Source: Phlyctochytrium arcticum (taxonomy: Eukaryota; Chytridiomycota; Chytridiomycetes; Chytridiales; Chytridiaceae). From it: 64,000 bases of DNA. The stretch lies in contig JAHLKI010000027.1 of assembly GCA_025602905.1 (NCBI GenBank), positions 124,001 to 188,000 on the forward strand, given 5' to 3'. This document shows, piece by piece, positions 1-10,186 of the stretch. The translations under genes were made by a program, and so were the position numbers. The notes beneath the pieces are model-generated. The model saw only the letters and a program-made list of their open reading frames with translations, was not told where the DNA came from and made no database searches. The first letter of the stretch is position 1. Each line of letters begins with the position of its first letter.

Positions 1-225
1 CTGAGGTTGTAAGATTGAGCGCGGAGTTAATTGAGATCGACCGTAGGAGCGTCCGGGGGAGCGTGTTTTTGAAAGCATCAAAAATAATCAAAACCAAGAC
101 TGAGTACACCATGCACAAGTAACAGAATTTCATGCTGTCTAAACATTCTGACTATCGTCCACTCCGCTCTGCACTATACGAGTACGCTACATAAATACTC
201 GACTGATAAATATCCTACAATCATC

Positions 226-1784
226 CTATAATTTTGATTGCTCGCTACTCTTCTTCCCTTCTGAACTGTCGCCCTTAGAAGTAGATTTGTCCTTGCGGTA
301 TTCCGCTCGAACTACCCCTTCCTGGGCAACTGAAACTACCAATCGGCCATCCTGGGTATATATCCGGCCAAAATTCAGACCGCGACCAGCTACTGTTCGT
401 GTGCTCTAGTGAAAGGATGTTAGACCACGAAGAAAGAAACCCATCTGGTGGAAGATTATGAACAGTACCTCCATCTCGTACAATAGCCATTCATCGGCCC
501 GGAATGGCTCGTGGAACCAGACAGAATGGTCCAGCGAGGCAATCATACCAAGGCGCGGGTTGGAGTAGGCTGAGATGCCATGGGTCAGAATGGATGTTGT
601 GAGTAGGTAATGCTGCCAAAATTACAAAATGTTAGCAGTTTGTCAAGCGGTTCAAAACGGCCGAAAATGTTACGTCTGAGCAATACGCCGCGACAATCTA
701 TGTAGACACGTCAGAAAATAAAGACATAATGGTAAACTCTAACGAGACTCACGTTATGAAAGGCAGGGTCGTCCGGTAACTTTCCTTTAGCTTTCATCCA
801 CAAATATTGTCTTGGGTCCTTTTTTGGTGGACGGATGAGATCTCGAGCGCGTTGCTCGATATGGCAATCCCTTATGTCTATAGGAAGAGGCTATTGTAGG
901 CAAGTATTGTGTGAGTTGGAGCTTTGTCAAATTAGCTCTCAGCAAACAGACCTCCTGTAACCTCATTTCGAAATGTTCGCGGTATTTGGGGTGTTCCTGG
1001 ATCTTGGGATGTTTGAGCCAGTGTTGCAACTTTTCCTCCGTTCTAATTTTTCAAACGTAAGATTGAGAAGCAAACTAAACTGAGAATGCCAATGTACGCA
1101 CGATTGGAGTTCCTCCGGACCCTTCACCTCCGGCATCGGTTTTTGATGGCTTAACAAGCTCGCCTCGCCCGCTTGAAAGGATGCCATGAGAGTAAATATG
1201 ACTTTACCACGCTGCTGGGCCGTGACTGAGCGTGTTGCGTATGTTCTTCCTGGATACTATGATTAGTCTGAAGGACATCAGGCGTTAGTGATATTGCATA
1301 CCATCCCGAACACGGTCGACGCGATAAACTATGGGTATGGTATTGTCGCCGGGAAGAAGGAAGTAGCAGTGGAGGGACTATCAACCTTCAGTCAGACAAA
1401 CATGTGATGAACCCGGGGCATGGCCAAACCTACATGAACGCGAAAGTGTTTCTCAACTGTACGAGTTGCAGCCGATAGTCCAAGACCCACAACTTGCCCT
1501 CCTATGAAATAAAGAAATTCATCTTGGAGGTCACCCCGCTCGCTCAGGAAGTCAAATTGTACCGAATACTCCGCGTGCTCCAACCGGCAGCCATAGCTCC
1601 TTGCTTCGAAACAAGTTCAAGTCCAGCTCTACGTTATTGATGTCAGCCAATGAAGCAAAAGGAATAAGAGGAACACGGGGTGGGGCGTACCTTCCAGCTC
1701 CAAAGCCTGCTCGATCAATGTTACTAAACGTGTTTTTGCTTCCTCCGAACTATCCGTTTTTGACAAATCGTGGGTCGAAGACAT
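226..1784 (-). CDS. TES1: Peroxisomal acyl-CoA thioesterase II (TesB/ACOT8/Tes1 type), 9 exons
   Basis: Hydrolyses acyl-CoA to free acid and CoA, expected in the peroxisome in support of beta-oxidation. Spliced exons (descending): 1784-1691, 1628-1563, 1501-1434, 1377-1302, 1249-1102, 1042-952, 890-753, 612-469, 405-226. They sum to 1005 nt and 334 aa. TesB landmarks are seen in order: GGQVVG with ATRTV near the N-terminus, RVRDGRTYATRSV mid-protein, GMIASLDHSVWFHEPFRADEW, then GRIYTQDGRLVVSVAQEG. These form two hot-dog domains, as in the family. The last residues are SKL, a canonical PTS1 signal. An in-frame ATG at 1814 would add 10 residues; 1784 (MSSTHDL) was chosen because the family's N-terminus is short. 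It lies downstream of the NAD kinase on the same strand. Confidence 0.9.
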
Positions 1785-2191
1785 GGCGCGGTGAACCACA
1801 CGGAGCAGATCCAAATGTGGGCGTTACAGACGGTTTATTTTTGATGCCTGGTTCCAGAATCCAGTGGGGGAGGTGTACGCTTTATGTCTGGGAAAGTCAG
1901 TTTCAGTGAACTCGCCGCAAGAGTCAAGACTCGCGCGTCGGCAGAATGCACGTGAGATTATGAAAGCGAAAATTGGCGTATTTCCGACGTTAACGTTGAT
2001 ATGCCCACACAGAGAGTGTAAGTGAGTGAGAGCAGATGCAGATGTGCAAGTATGTGTATAATTCAGAAAAATGAACGAGATGTATAACGAGACAGCGTAT
2101 GTACAGCTTCTATAAGCTTTGCAAGTCTGTTGTATTTATGGTTGGCCCATGTGCATTGCACAAGAGTCTGATATAATGTTTACAAGTGTGT
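1785..2191. other. Intergenic: thioesterase 5' flank and NAD kinase 3' flank
   Basis: About 400 bases between two minus-strand genes. It should hold the thioesterase promoter and the NAD kinase terminator. No open frame with recognisable homology and no clear motif was seen. Confidence 0.5.
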
Positions 2192-4075
2192 TCACCACTT
2201 CATGCCATCCAAGACGTTGCCCTCATCAGCACCAGTGGAGGCACCCCAGCCCTTCTGTCGCTCTCGCTGGTTCCATCCCAGACATCGCTCCAGACCACTG
2301 AACCAATCCCGACTCTGATCTTCCCAGCAAACAGTGGGCACTGGCCAAACACCCGCTCGCACCACAACTTTGTCACCTCGCTGAAGACATACGCGGTGAC
2401 GTCCGTCAAAGCTGGCCCATGCGGTTGTACGTGAGTCGGGTGGAACCATGATGGTCACCTCCATGGTATCAGGTAGCATCATGGGGCGAAAGGAAAGCGT
2501 ATGGGGACAGATCGGGGTGACGAGAATAGCCGAGACATCAGGATGGACCAGGGAACCACCGGCCGAGAGGGAATACGCGGTTGAACCGGTTGGGGTGGCG
2601 ATGGTAAGCCCGTCGGCATGGATGGAGGTGAGGTGAGAGTCGTTGCCAAATAATTCGAGTTGCGACATGTAAGGGGATGGGCCTCGATCAATGGTCAAAT
2701 CATTCAGAATTTGGAAAGACTTTCCATGATCGGACGATTCGGGGTTTTCTGTGTCGTGGCGTAAAACGGTGCACGAGAATCGCATTCGAAAGTTCATGCG
2801 CATTCCACCCTGCATGCCCTTTCCGGCCACCACATTGCTGACTGAGCTTCGGAATTGGGTAAAATCGTAAGTTGTGAGAAAGCCGAGAGACCCGAGACGG
2901 AACGGAAGGATGGGAGGACATTTTTTCTGGAACATCCAGGCAGCAAAAAGGACTGTCCCGTCGCCACCAAGAGTGATGACAAAGTCAACGGACGAAGAAG
3001 CTTCAGCCGAAGATGAGAATGAAGCGTCCCAGAACTGCAGACGCGACGAAGCGGGTAGAGTAGGCCGAATCCGAAGGTGGTCAAATGAGAGTGGGTCGCA
3101 TGGCTCGTCTGGGGAAGCGGTATCTAAGCCAGATGCAGATCCCCCTGATGGGACAGATGGCTCTTTGTGAGTATGAGCGGCAAGATCGGCCATAAGTTCG
3201 TCGTATTCGTATGCAGGGTCTTCCTTTAAGCGATCTTCCACCAAAACCGTCATTCCCAGATCTTTGATAAGCCACTTGGAGACTTCTTTGGTGATGCGAA
3301 TAAGTCGTTCTTCGTGAATCTTGGTGACAATGAGAACGGTGCGCGGTTGATTGTCCCAGATGAGCTGCGCGCGGACAATCTTTTTGGCAATTTCGCGAAG
3401 GCCGACCGCCGTCTTTGCTAGTTCTGAGTGTGAGCTACTGCGGGAACGCCGGCGTTCCGGGTCCACCCCCGAGGAAGAGGAAGATGGCGGAGTAGAGGGG
3501 GAGGGTGTAGCGAGGGACTCTTTGGGTACCCGGTTCTCAATCAGAACCGGAGGGGTAGGGGGAAAGGAAGATGTCTCGGGTGAGCTGTTTGTGCTGCCTG
3601 ACGAGAGGGAAGGAGGAAAGGACTCAAAGGGGAGACCTTGCGGAGACAAACCGCTGGGCTTCTCTTCGGCAACCGCCTTGAGCCCGCCAAGGTTGGTCGA
3701 CATGTCGACTATTTCGCAACGGTACAATAAGGCTTCAATCTTGGGGGTCAGCGGGGATGTCGAGGGACTAGGCTCAAAACGGCGATGATGGTAGTTGAAT
3801 GAGTTTGGAAGAAGATGCGAGGGTTTGTTGGCAGTAGCATTGCCGGTGCAAATGACAGAATTTGGGTTGCGCGCAGATGAAACCGAATCGGGTAAAGTCA
3901 CTACAGAAAGCTTTGGGGATCCAAGTCGGCGAGATGATGAGTTTGTGGTAGAGGTTGATTTGGATGTCTGTAGAAGAGGGAGGGAGGGCGGGCCAGCCGT
4001 CTTGATGTGTATCGCTGGAGCATGTGTAGCGGGCATAGGTATATATGGCAGACGGAAGTTGGGTCTATCTAACAA
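2192..4075 (-). CDS. NAD kinase, single exon, 627 aa
   Basis: Phosphorylates NAD+ (possibly NADH) with ATP to make NADP(H). The catalytic domain occupies about residues 210-610. It shows GGDGT at about 370-374 (nucleotide site, preceded by FVITL), the LGSLGFLT segment at about 393-401, and DGLTIATPTGSTAYSLSAGG at about 486-506, all diagnostic of ATP-NAD kinases. The first ~205 residues are Ser/Pro/Thr-rich and of low complexity, as in other fungal cytosolic enzymes of this type (Utr1/Yef1). No convincing mitochondrial presequence was seen. It is unusual here in lacking introns. The start at 4075 is the first ATG of a continuous frame; an ATG at about 3701 (MSTNLGG) would remove much of the disordered tail. 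PFRLGSLGFLT has R where many homologues have N or S. Confidence 0.93.
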   Translation of the reverse strand: MLDRPNFRLPYIPMPATHAPAIHIKTAGPPSLPLLQTSKSTSTTNSSSRRLGSPKLSVVTLPDSVSSARNPNSVICTGNATANKPSHLLPNSFNYHHRRFEPSPSTSPLTPKIEALLYRCEIVDMSTNLGGLKAVAEEKPSGLSPQGLPFESFPPSLSSGSTNSSPETSSFPPTPPVLIENRVPKESLATPSPSTPPSSSSSGVDPERRRSRSSSHSELAKTAVGLREIAKKIVRAQLIWDNQPRTVLIVTKIHEERLIRITKEVSKWLIKDLGMTVLVEDRLKEDPAYEYDELMADLAAHTHKEPSVPSGGSASGLDTASPDEPCDPLSFDHLRIRPTLPASSRLQFWDASFSSSAEASSSVDFVITLGGDGTVLFAAWMFQKKCPPILPFRLGSLGFLTTYDFTQFRSSVSNVVAGKGMQGGMRMNFRMRFSCTVLRHDTENPESSDHGKSFQILNDLTIDRGPSPYMSQLELFGNDSHLTSIHADGLTIATPTGSTAYSLSAGGSLVHPDVSAILVTPICPHTLSFRPMMLPDTMEVTIMVPPDSRTTAWASFDGRHRVCLQRGDKVVVRAGVWPVPTVCWEDQSRDWFSGLERCLGWNQRERQKGWGASTGADEGNVLDGMKW

Positions 4076-5881
4076 TCTAAAGCAGAAAGATTGTCAGCCA
4101 ACTCTTGTTGATTGCACACGGTGAGATGAACGCTACCTTTTCCGCTAATGTTAGCCAGACAAGAGAGGGAGCGACCGAGTGTATGTCTATGGTATATGTG
4201 CAGCCGACAATATCGCTCAAAGTACTCTGTACTTTGAAGGTAGTGAGGAGGAGTGTCGAATCTGTCTGTAGGATTAATTATGTGCTCTGGGGATGCGAAA
4301 TGAATCCGCCTATTTGTAGCGTAAGTCATATCCATCGAGCGGAACAGTTCAATCTTGCCGCTCCAAAAAGTTGTTGGCCGCAAGGGTCGTCGCACAACCG
4401 GCCGCCACAGATGCCTCGCCGGTAAGCTAGGGTTGCCGCACGGAAATGTGTTCCGCGGCACGCCTCGACTATTCCAAAATATTGCGGATGCATATAGGGG
4501 CCAGCAAGAGCTACTTACATCAAGATGGACGGCACAAGCTAAGCTGGAACTGAGTATGCTTTTGTGGTTGTGAATGCTTTGCAGATATCATACCACAAGC
4601 GGTCCTTAGTTTTAATGTAAGAATACCATTGGCAACATATCAGTACTGTGTCAAACCTTCATTAATGAATCATCAACCCCAGAATTTGCAGCATCTGATC
4701 AACGGGCAAAGTGAACTGGTCGTGGCCAATTCATACCCAGTGGATCCTATAGGATACATCCACGGACTTGTACCGTGCAAGTAAGAGAACAAATCTGTGT
4801 GTGTGTGTATTCGGCTGCGACGTGAAATCTTGACTGGCGCGGTGCCGCTCTGATTAGCAGACACGGTAACGCTGTTTCACTCCGTGTCGACCCAAAGCAC
4901 TATCCAACACTATCCCATCGCTGCTAATCTTGTGCCCTTTGGCGCCCGGAACATGGAAGAAGGTTGAACTGATAGCGTAAGGCCCGTGTTGCCTTTCTCT
5001 AGAAAGTAGACGGCGCACCAAAGTGTGTCTCGTGATCCATCGAGGGTATCTTCGGGTATCTAGTCTGAGGACGTTTCAACGGTATAAGGTCTTTAGACTT
5101 TTACGGTGCCGTGCTTTCATTTATCACAAAAGCACACCAGTTTAGGCCATCTTGCAAGACGTCGCACCGAAGTAATTAATATCCAGTGGCAGGAGTGCAC
5201 ACTTGTTGACTCTCCTGACCATCTCCTCAAGATACCATATTCTGGATGGCTGTTAAACCAGAGTGCCATATAATCTCGAGTTCAATCTTTTGGAAACCTT
5301 TGCGACAGGCGCTCATGCGTAATGACGGCAAAGGTTGGCGGCTAGCAGCTTTGGCGCCAGCGCCCGCCCGAAGCGGGCTCTTACATTTCATTTAGTTCTT
5401 CAAGCTGAAGATTCATGGGAGCATCCTGGCGGGCATCAGGGCGGGCATACAAACTTAGATGATTGACCTCATTAGAGGTACGGGGCAAAAAATTTCACCT
5501 CTTCCGGGCTTGGGAACATATATGTATACTTTCTAATATGGCTGAACCTTCCGGGTCTCCGGGTGGCAGATCTAACCTTAGCCGACCTGAACAAAGGTTG
5601 TGATATACCGATTCTATGAAGTGGATCCCATTACTCGAGGGTCGGGTGGGAAAGCAGGGGAAAGCCTGGGAAAAAAGAGTCGCTCATCACAATTGAAAGT
5701 CACCGTAGAAAGTAGGGTTAACCCTAGCGTGACATAATGGCACAAAATGACTTTTGAAGTTTGTACTTTTTGAACCTCGGAAATCTGTTCGACATGCTCC
5801 GCAAATTAACCAAGACGCAAGAATCAATAAAGTAATAGCCGGTGCGAGTGGGTGTGAGCAACATACAGGGCCGACGGAAGG
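4076..5881. other. Divergent intergenic region (NAD kinase / transporter)
   Basis: 1.8 kb between divergently transcribed genes, so both promoters should lie here. A short GT repeat sits near 4797-4807. Open frames are short and unrecognised. No RNA gene was seen. Confidence 0.5.
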
Positions 5882-7654
5882 ATGCCTGGAGGTTTTCCTG
5901 ATACGAGCGACGAAAGTCAAGGTTTCGTTAGTGTGGAGCCACAAGACAATGTCGTGGTGGTAGACGACGAGATCGAGGTTGAAGAGGCCGTGAAATCAAA
6001 GGTTGGCGCTTACCTTACAGTGCTATTTGCTGGATTTGCGCTACTCTCTGACGGATATCAGGTAAGCCAGATACAGTAAATTTGCCAATGCTATCCCTTT
6101 ACTGACATTGCCTGGTCATTAGAACGGAATCGTTTCTTTTCTCAATGCCATCTTTTCTCGACTTTATCCTGCAGAATTCACGGCTCCCGTTAGTACCCGA
6201 ATATCCAATGCCGCCCTTGCCGGCCAAATCATTGGCCAACTTGCGTTCGGTCTGGTGGTTGATCGGATAGGACGCAAAACGGGGCTGGTTCTATGTACAA
6301 TGCTAGTCGTGGTAGGGGCGGGATTGACAGCGGCAAGTACAGGCCGCGACGCCGCCGGGATGTTTTGGATGATGACTGTCATGCGGTTTCTGCTGGGAGT
6401 TGGTGTTGGGGGAGAATATCCCTGCTCTAGTGCTAGTGCTTCCGAGGCAGCCGATGTGGTCGTGAAAGGTCGTAGGGGAGGCGTCTTTGTGATGGTCACA
6501 AATGTAGTTATAGATATTGGATTCGTCATGGCAGCTGTGGTACCAGCGGGACTCTTGTTGGGCTTCGGTGGATGGGAGAACGGCAAGGGAGAGATTGTAT
6601 GGCGGCTGGCTTTGGGTGCAGGGATGTTGCCGCCTCTGAGCGTTCTTTACTGTAAGTTTTTGAAATGTTCATCTTCCTCATCAAAACCCGAGCTTACATA
6701 TACACGAAATAGTCCGGATCAAGTCGCTCAATGTGGACCAGTATACTCGACACAACCTAAAGCGGTCTGTGCCATATCGCCTCATCCTCGCGCGTTACTG
6801 GCCGCGACTCCTCCTCACTTCCTCCTTATGGTTCCTGTATGACTTTATCGCGTATCCCGCGGGAATCTTTTGGTCAGTCATCATTTCGGCGGCGGTCCCG
6901 GATCCCTCCAACTTGTTTCATACCCAGTTGTGGGGAATCCTGCTCACAAGTTTCTATTTGCCTGGGGCGCTTGGAGGCGCTTGGGCAGTTGATGCACTCG
7001 GTCGCCGTAAGACAATGACGCTGGGGTTCGTGGGGGTTGCTGTGGTCGGAGTTATGATCGTTTTAGTCCGTGATTGGGCCGTTCAACACTGCTTTCCTCT
7101 CTTTGTCATTCTTTATGGGGTATACCTTTCCGCAAGCGAGTTTGGTCCAGGTACGTACGCTCATCAACGCCATGCTGTGCTGGATACTCAGGGTTTCCCT
7201 TTTGGGCATCAGGGGACTGTATAGGCTTGACTGCCGCCGAAATCTATCCCACTGCTATTCGCGGCACAGCCTACGGCATTAGCGCTGCCATAGGAAAGTT
7301 TGGGGCCGTTACTGGCACTTTGATATTTCGACCTCTTATCGGCGTCTTTGATCCAGGTGACACTATGGGACAGAAAGTTCCATTCTTATTGGGCGCGTAA
7401 GTGCCTTTGCGTATTGTGACCTGTTCTAGCTTACACACTAACTCAATTCATATAGGTTGATTGCGCTACTCGGTGCAGGTATTACATATTACTTTCTGCC
7501 CGAGTTTGAAGGACGGTCACTGGAGGAGGAGGATGTAAGCTTTCGTGCTTATTTGGAGGAGAATGGTGTACGCGTGAGCGAACTCATGGGAGTGGAGTCT
7601 CGCCGTGATAATGGGGATCGGCGATTGGACGAAGAGAATGAGAGGTTGTTGTAG
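5882..7654 (+). CDS. MFS transporter, GIT1-like (glycerophosphodiester/phosphate:H+ symporter family), 5 exons
   Basis: A plasma-membrane 12-TM carrier. Exons 5882-6061, 6123-6651, 6713-7150, 7225-7396, 7456-7654 give 1518 nt and 505 aa. The N-terminal cytosolic tail is acidic. TM1 ends at LLSDGYQ and exon 2 starts NGIVSFLN; this DGYQN junction is characteristic of Git1-type permeases. The MFS signature between TM2 and TM3 is VDRIGRKTG, and a second copy, VDALGRRKT, lies between TM8 and TM9. VGGEYPCSSASASE matches the TM4/5 GGE-YP-S-A motif of phosphate:H+ symporters. After TM10, AAEIYPTAIRGTAYGISAAIGKFGA is typical of the family. The C-tail is acidic (PEFEGRSLEEED). Glycerophosphoinositol or glycerophosphocholine is the likely substrate by family; inorganic phosphate is the alternative. 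Confidence 0.88.
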
Positions 7655-8037
7655 GATCATGCCATTATTAGAGCTGCCGCGTTTTCGTGTAAATATTGTA
7701 TCTAATGTATATAGGGTCTCAGCACTCATGTAAGTCAACGTATAATACCTACTGAGGGCTCTCGTCTACCCATTTGTGAGATGCATCTCAGTTTATGTTT
7801 CTGCCCGTTGCAGTGCTGCGCAATTGCGTACAATGTGTTTGTACGCCGTTCTTGCAGATAATTGAGCCTCTGGAGCCTCTCTGTCTCTCGCAATTGACAA
7901 TCTTTGATCAGCAGTAGCAGAAAATTCAGAATGTAGAAATACAGCTGTATTTTGTAAAGTAGAAACATTGTATTGTATGTTATGTAGACTCCACAGGTAG
8001 ATTTTCATCTATGGTCTATATAGGTATCACACTGAAA
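7655..8037. other. Intergenic between convergent genes
   Basis: Holds the 3' flanks of the transporter (+) and the first 7TM gene (-). It is AT-rich near 7900-8030. No gene or RNA was recognised. Confidence 0.5.
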
Positions 8038-9042
8038 CTAAACTCCGCCAATCCGACTCATGGTCTTTGTAGCGGTTTCTTCTAAAGCTTGTGGCCGGTT
8101 CCCAGCTTCACTGATTACCCGAGTATCTCGCATAGATCTGTTTGCCTTGTTGGTGATCGAATTGCCTCCTGTGGTTGATGTCCCGTCCCGTGATTTTTTC
8201 GGGCTTTCCGGCATCATCCACAACAGAATCCCGTTTACAAAAATGATATCGCACGTAATGAAGCAGGACATGAGCCAGGGCCATTCGACGACCCAATACT
8301 GCCCAATGGTGAAGAATATCCAGACTACGATAAATACGACGGTGAATATCAACTGGTTCCGCTGCAGGCGGGCGATTTCGCGATCAGCTTGTATATCCCT
8401 GCTGCGAAGATGGGATTGGAGAACGTAAATAACGATTCCGACGGCCAGTGTGAAACAAAGCATGAAAAGGAGGTTGTTGGCTAGTGTCAGTTCTTTGCCG
8501 AGATCTTGGCCGCAGGTTGCTGGATTATTGATGGGTGCAATGAGCACATTCACCATTAGCATGGTAAAGGAAGCCAAAAAGATGAAATTTATCAGTATAG
8601 CAAGGGCTGTGGCCACTCTTGTATTCCCCAGAAGCGCTTTCCCCAGATCCACAAAGACGTATACGAGCGAATACCGGAAAAGACCCAGCCCAAAAACGTT
8701 CCCTATGACAATGAGGATGGTGCAATTCCTCGTTATGTTGGGCTCAAAGTAGAACATCATGGTCACCCGCTGAATGATGTGCGAGATGCTGTTGAGAATA
8801 AGGGGGATTTTCTTTTTGTTACTGAGACGAGGATGCTCGATGATACGACCGGCGTAGACGATGGACAGGGCCATTGCTATGCTGCTCATGGTACCGATGA
8901 TGGAGGCCATTTTGATGAAAAACACGGGGAGAGAGTTTGGCAGAGGGAGTTTTTCGTACTTTCGGTTTAAGGCACATCTCTTTAAGTAGTTCCTTTTGTG
9001 TGGGCTTAAAAGATCATATGAATTAGTAAACAAAGTAGCCAC
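8038..9042 (-). CDS. Putative 7TM membrane protein, paralogue 1
   Basis: Function not recognised. The open frame is intronless, 334 aa. Seven hydrophobic spans can be seen: about 45-68, 80-97, 108-135, 146-170, 188-212, 228-250 and 258-278. They are followed by a ~55-residue hydrophilic Ser/Thr-rich tail. The conserved core shared with the next gene includes YAGRIIEHPRLS, HIIQRVTMMFYF, GNVFGLGLFRYSL, FVDLGKALLG, VIYVLQSHLR, DREIARLQR and GQYW-EWPWLMSCFI. The neighbour begins MASL at the first helix, so ATG at 8910 (MASIIG) may be the real start and the first 44 residues untranslated. The topology would suit a receptor or transporter accessory protein, but no GPCR-class motif was found. Confidence 0.7.
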   Translation of the reverse strand: MATLFTNSYDLLSPHKRNYLKRCALNRKYEKLPLPNSLPVFFIKMASIIGTMSSIAMALSIVYAGRIIEHPRLSNKKKIPLILNSISHIIQRVTMMFYFEPNITRNCTILIVIGNVFGLGLFRYSLVYVFVDLGKALLGNTRVATALAILINFIFLASFTMLMVNVLIAPINNPATCGQDLGKELTLANNLLFMLCFTLAVGIVIYVLQSHLRSRDIQADREIARLQRNQLIFTVVFIVVWIFFTIGQYWVVEWPWLMSCFITCDIIFVNGILLWMMPESPKKSRDGTSTTGGNSITNKANRSMRDTRVISEAGNRPQALEETATKTMSRIGGV

Positions 9043-9289
9043 GTTGTTAATTCCTTGGAATATGCTCTTAAAACAATATTAGGGCCCTCACTATTTTGAC
9101 AACGACAATCGAGAGCAAAATACACTTTGTTACTTCACAATCAATAGAGTTTGCTATTCATCCGCCGGTCTTTCGGCGGTCTTTCGGGCTTGGTTCCATT
9201 ATATTATTTGTCAAATTTACTGTTCTAACGGGTAACTACTGCAAGGTCAACAAAAACCCAGACAAACTATATCTACACACACACTAATT

Positions 9290-10186
9290 TTATTTCTCCC
9301 CTCGATTTATAGTTCCTCGAAGTGCCGACTCGTCCATCCCAGTGAGCTGGCGACTTTGCTGATCTATCGTTTGCGACAAGAGTCGTGCATCTTTCGACGA
9401 CTTGTTCGCTTTACTTTCGCCCGGTGAGAAGAAACTAGTTACATCTTTATGGCTTTTGTCGCTTTCGGGCATTAACCACAGTAGGATCCCGTTAACGAAA
9501 ATTGTATCGCATAGAATGAAGCAAGACATAAGCCAAGGCCATTCGTCCACCCAATACTGGCCAATCGTGAAAGTGATCCAAGTTGCGAGGAAAATGGTCG
9601 TAAACGTCAACTGGGTGCGTTGGAGCCGTGCAATTTCTCGGTCAGCCCGAATATCCACGGTTCGGAGGTGGGATTGCAGAACGTAAATCACCATTCCCAC
9701 GGCCATCGTAAACGCGCCCATGAAGAGAAGGTTGTTTGTCAACGTGAGGAATTTCCCGAGTTCCTGCCCGCACGTTGCCGGATCTTTAATGGGCGCCGTG
9801 ATGACATTCACCATTAGCATTGTAAACGAAGCCACAAATATGAGATTGATGGCTAACGCAAGGAATCTGGACACTCGCGTGTCGCCCAGCAGCGCTTTGC
9901 CCAGATCTACAAATACGTATATGAGGGAATAGCGGAATAGGCCGAGTCCAAAGACGTTGCCGATGACAATCAGGACCGTGCAGTTTCTGGATATGTCGGG
10001 TACAAAATAGAACATCATCGTGACCCGTTGAATGATGTGCGAGAAGCTGTTGAGAAGAAGTGGTATTTTTTTCTTGGTACTGAGACGAGGGTGTTCAATG
10101 ATACGACCAGCGTACACGATAGACAAGGTCATCCCTATACTGCTCATGGTCGTTATAAGGGAGGCCATACTGAGAAATTGTCGCAA
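9290..10186 (-). CDS. Putative 7TM membrane protein, paralogue 2
   Basis: 298 aa, intronless, in the same orientation as the preceding paralogue and 247 bases from it. Nearly every transmembrane span aligns without gaps to the neighbour, with clear divergence in the loops and C-tail, so this is a tandem duplication that is not very recent. It begins MRQFLSMASLITTMSS, directly at the first helix. Seven hydrophobic spans are followed by a basic/Ser-rich cytosolic tail of about 50 residues. Conserved Cys and Gly in the loop PATCGQELGK are shared by both copies. The product is unidentified; the even conservation of helices points to selection on a membrane function. Confidence 0.72.
   Translation of the reverse strand: MRQFLSMASLITTMSSIGMTLSIVYAGRIIEHPRLSTKKKIPLLLNSFSHIIQRVTMMFYFVPDISRNCTVLIVIGNVFGLGLFRYSLIYVFVDLGKALLGDTRVSRFLALAINLIFVASFTMLMVNVITAPIKDPATCGQELGKFLTLTNNLLFMGAFTMAVGMVIYVLQSHLRTVDIRADREIARLQRTQLTFTTIFLATWITFTIGQYWVDEWPWLMSCFILCDTIFVNGILLWLMPESDKSHKDVTSFFSPGESKANKSSKDARLLSQTIDQQSRQLTGMDESALRGTINRGEK

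Noticed and set aside
3351..4124. Two plus-strand open frames over the NAD kinase N-terminus
   Set aside because: They are antisense shadows of a Ser/Pro-rich coding region and have no features of their own.
4069..4461. 130-codon minus-strand frame upstream of NAD kinase
   Set aside because: Not in frame with the kinase and with no recognisable domain; the kinase ATG at 4075 is sufficient.
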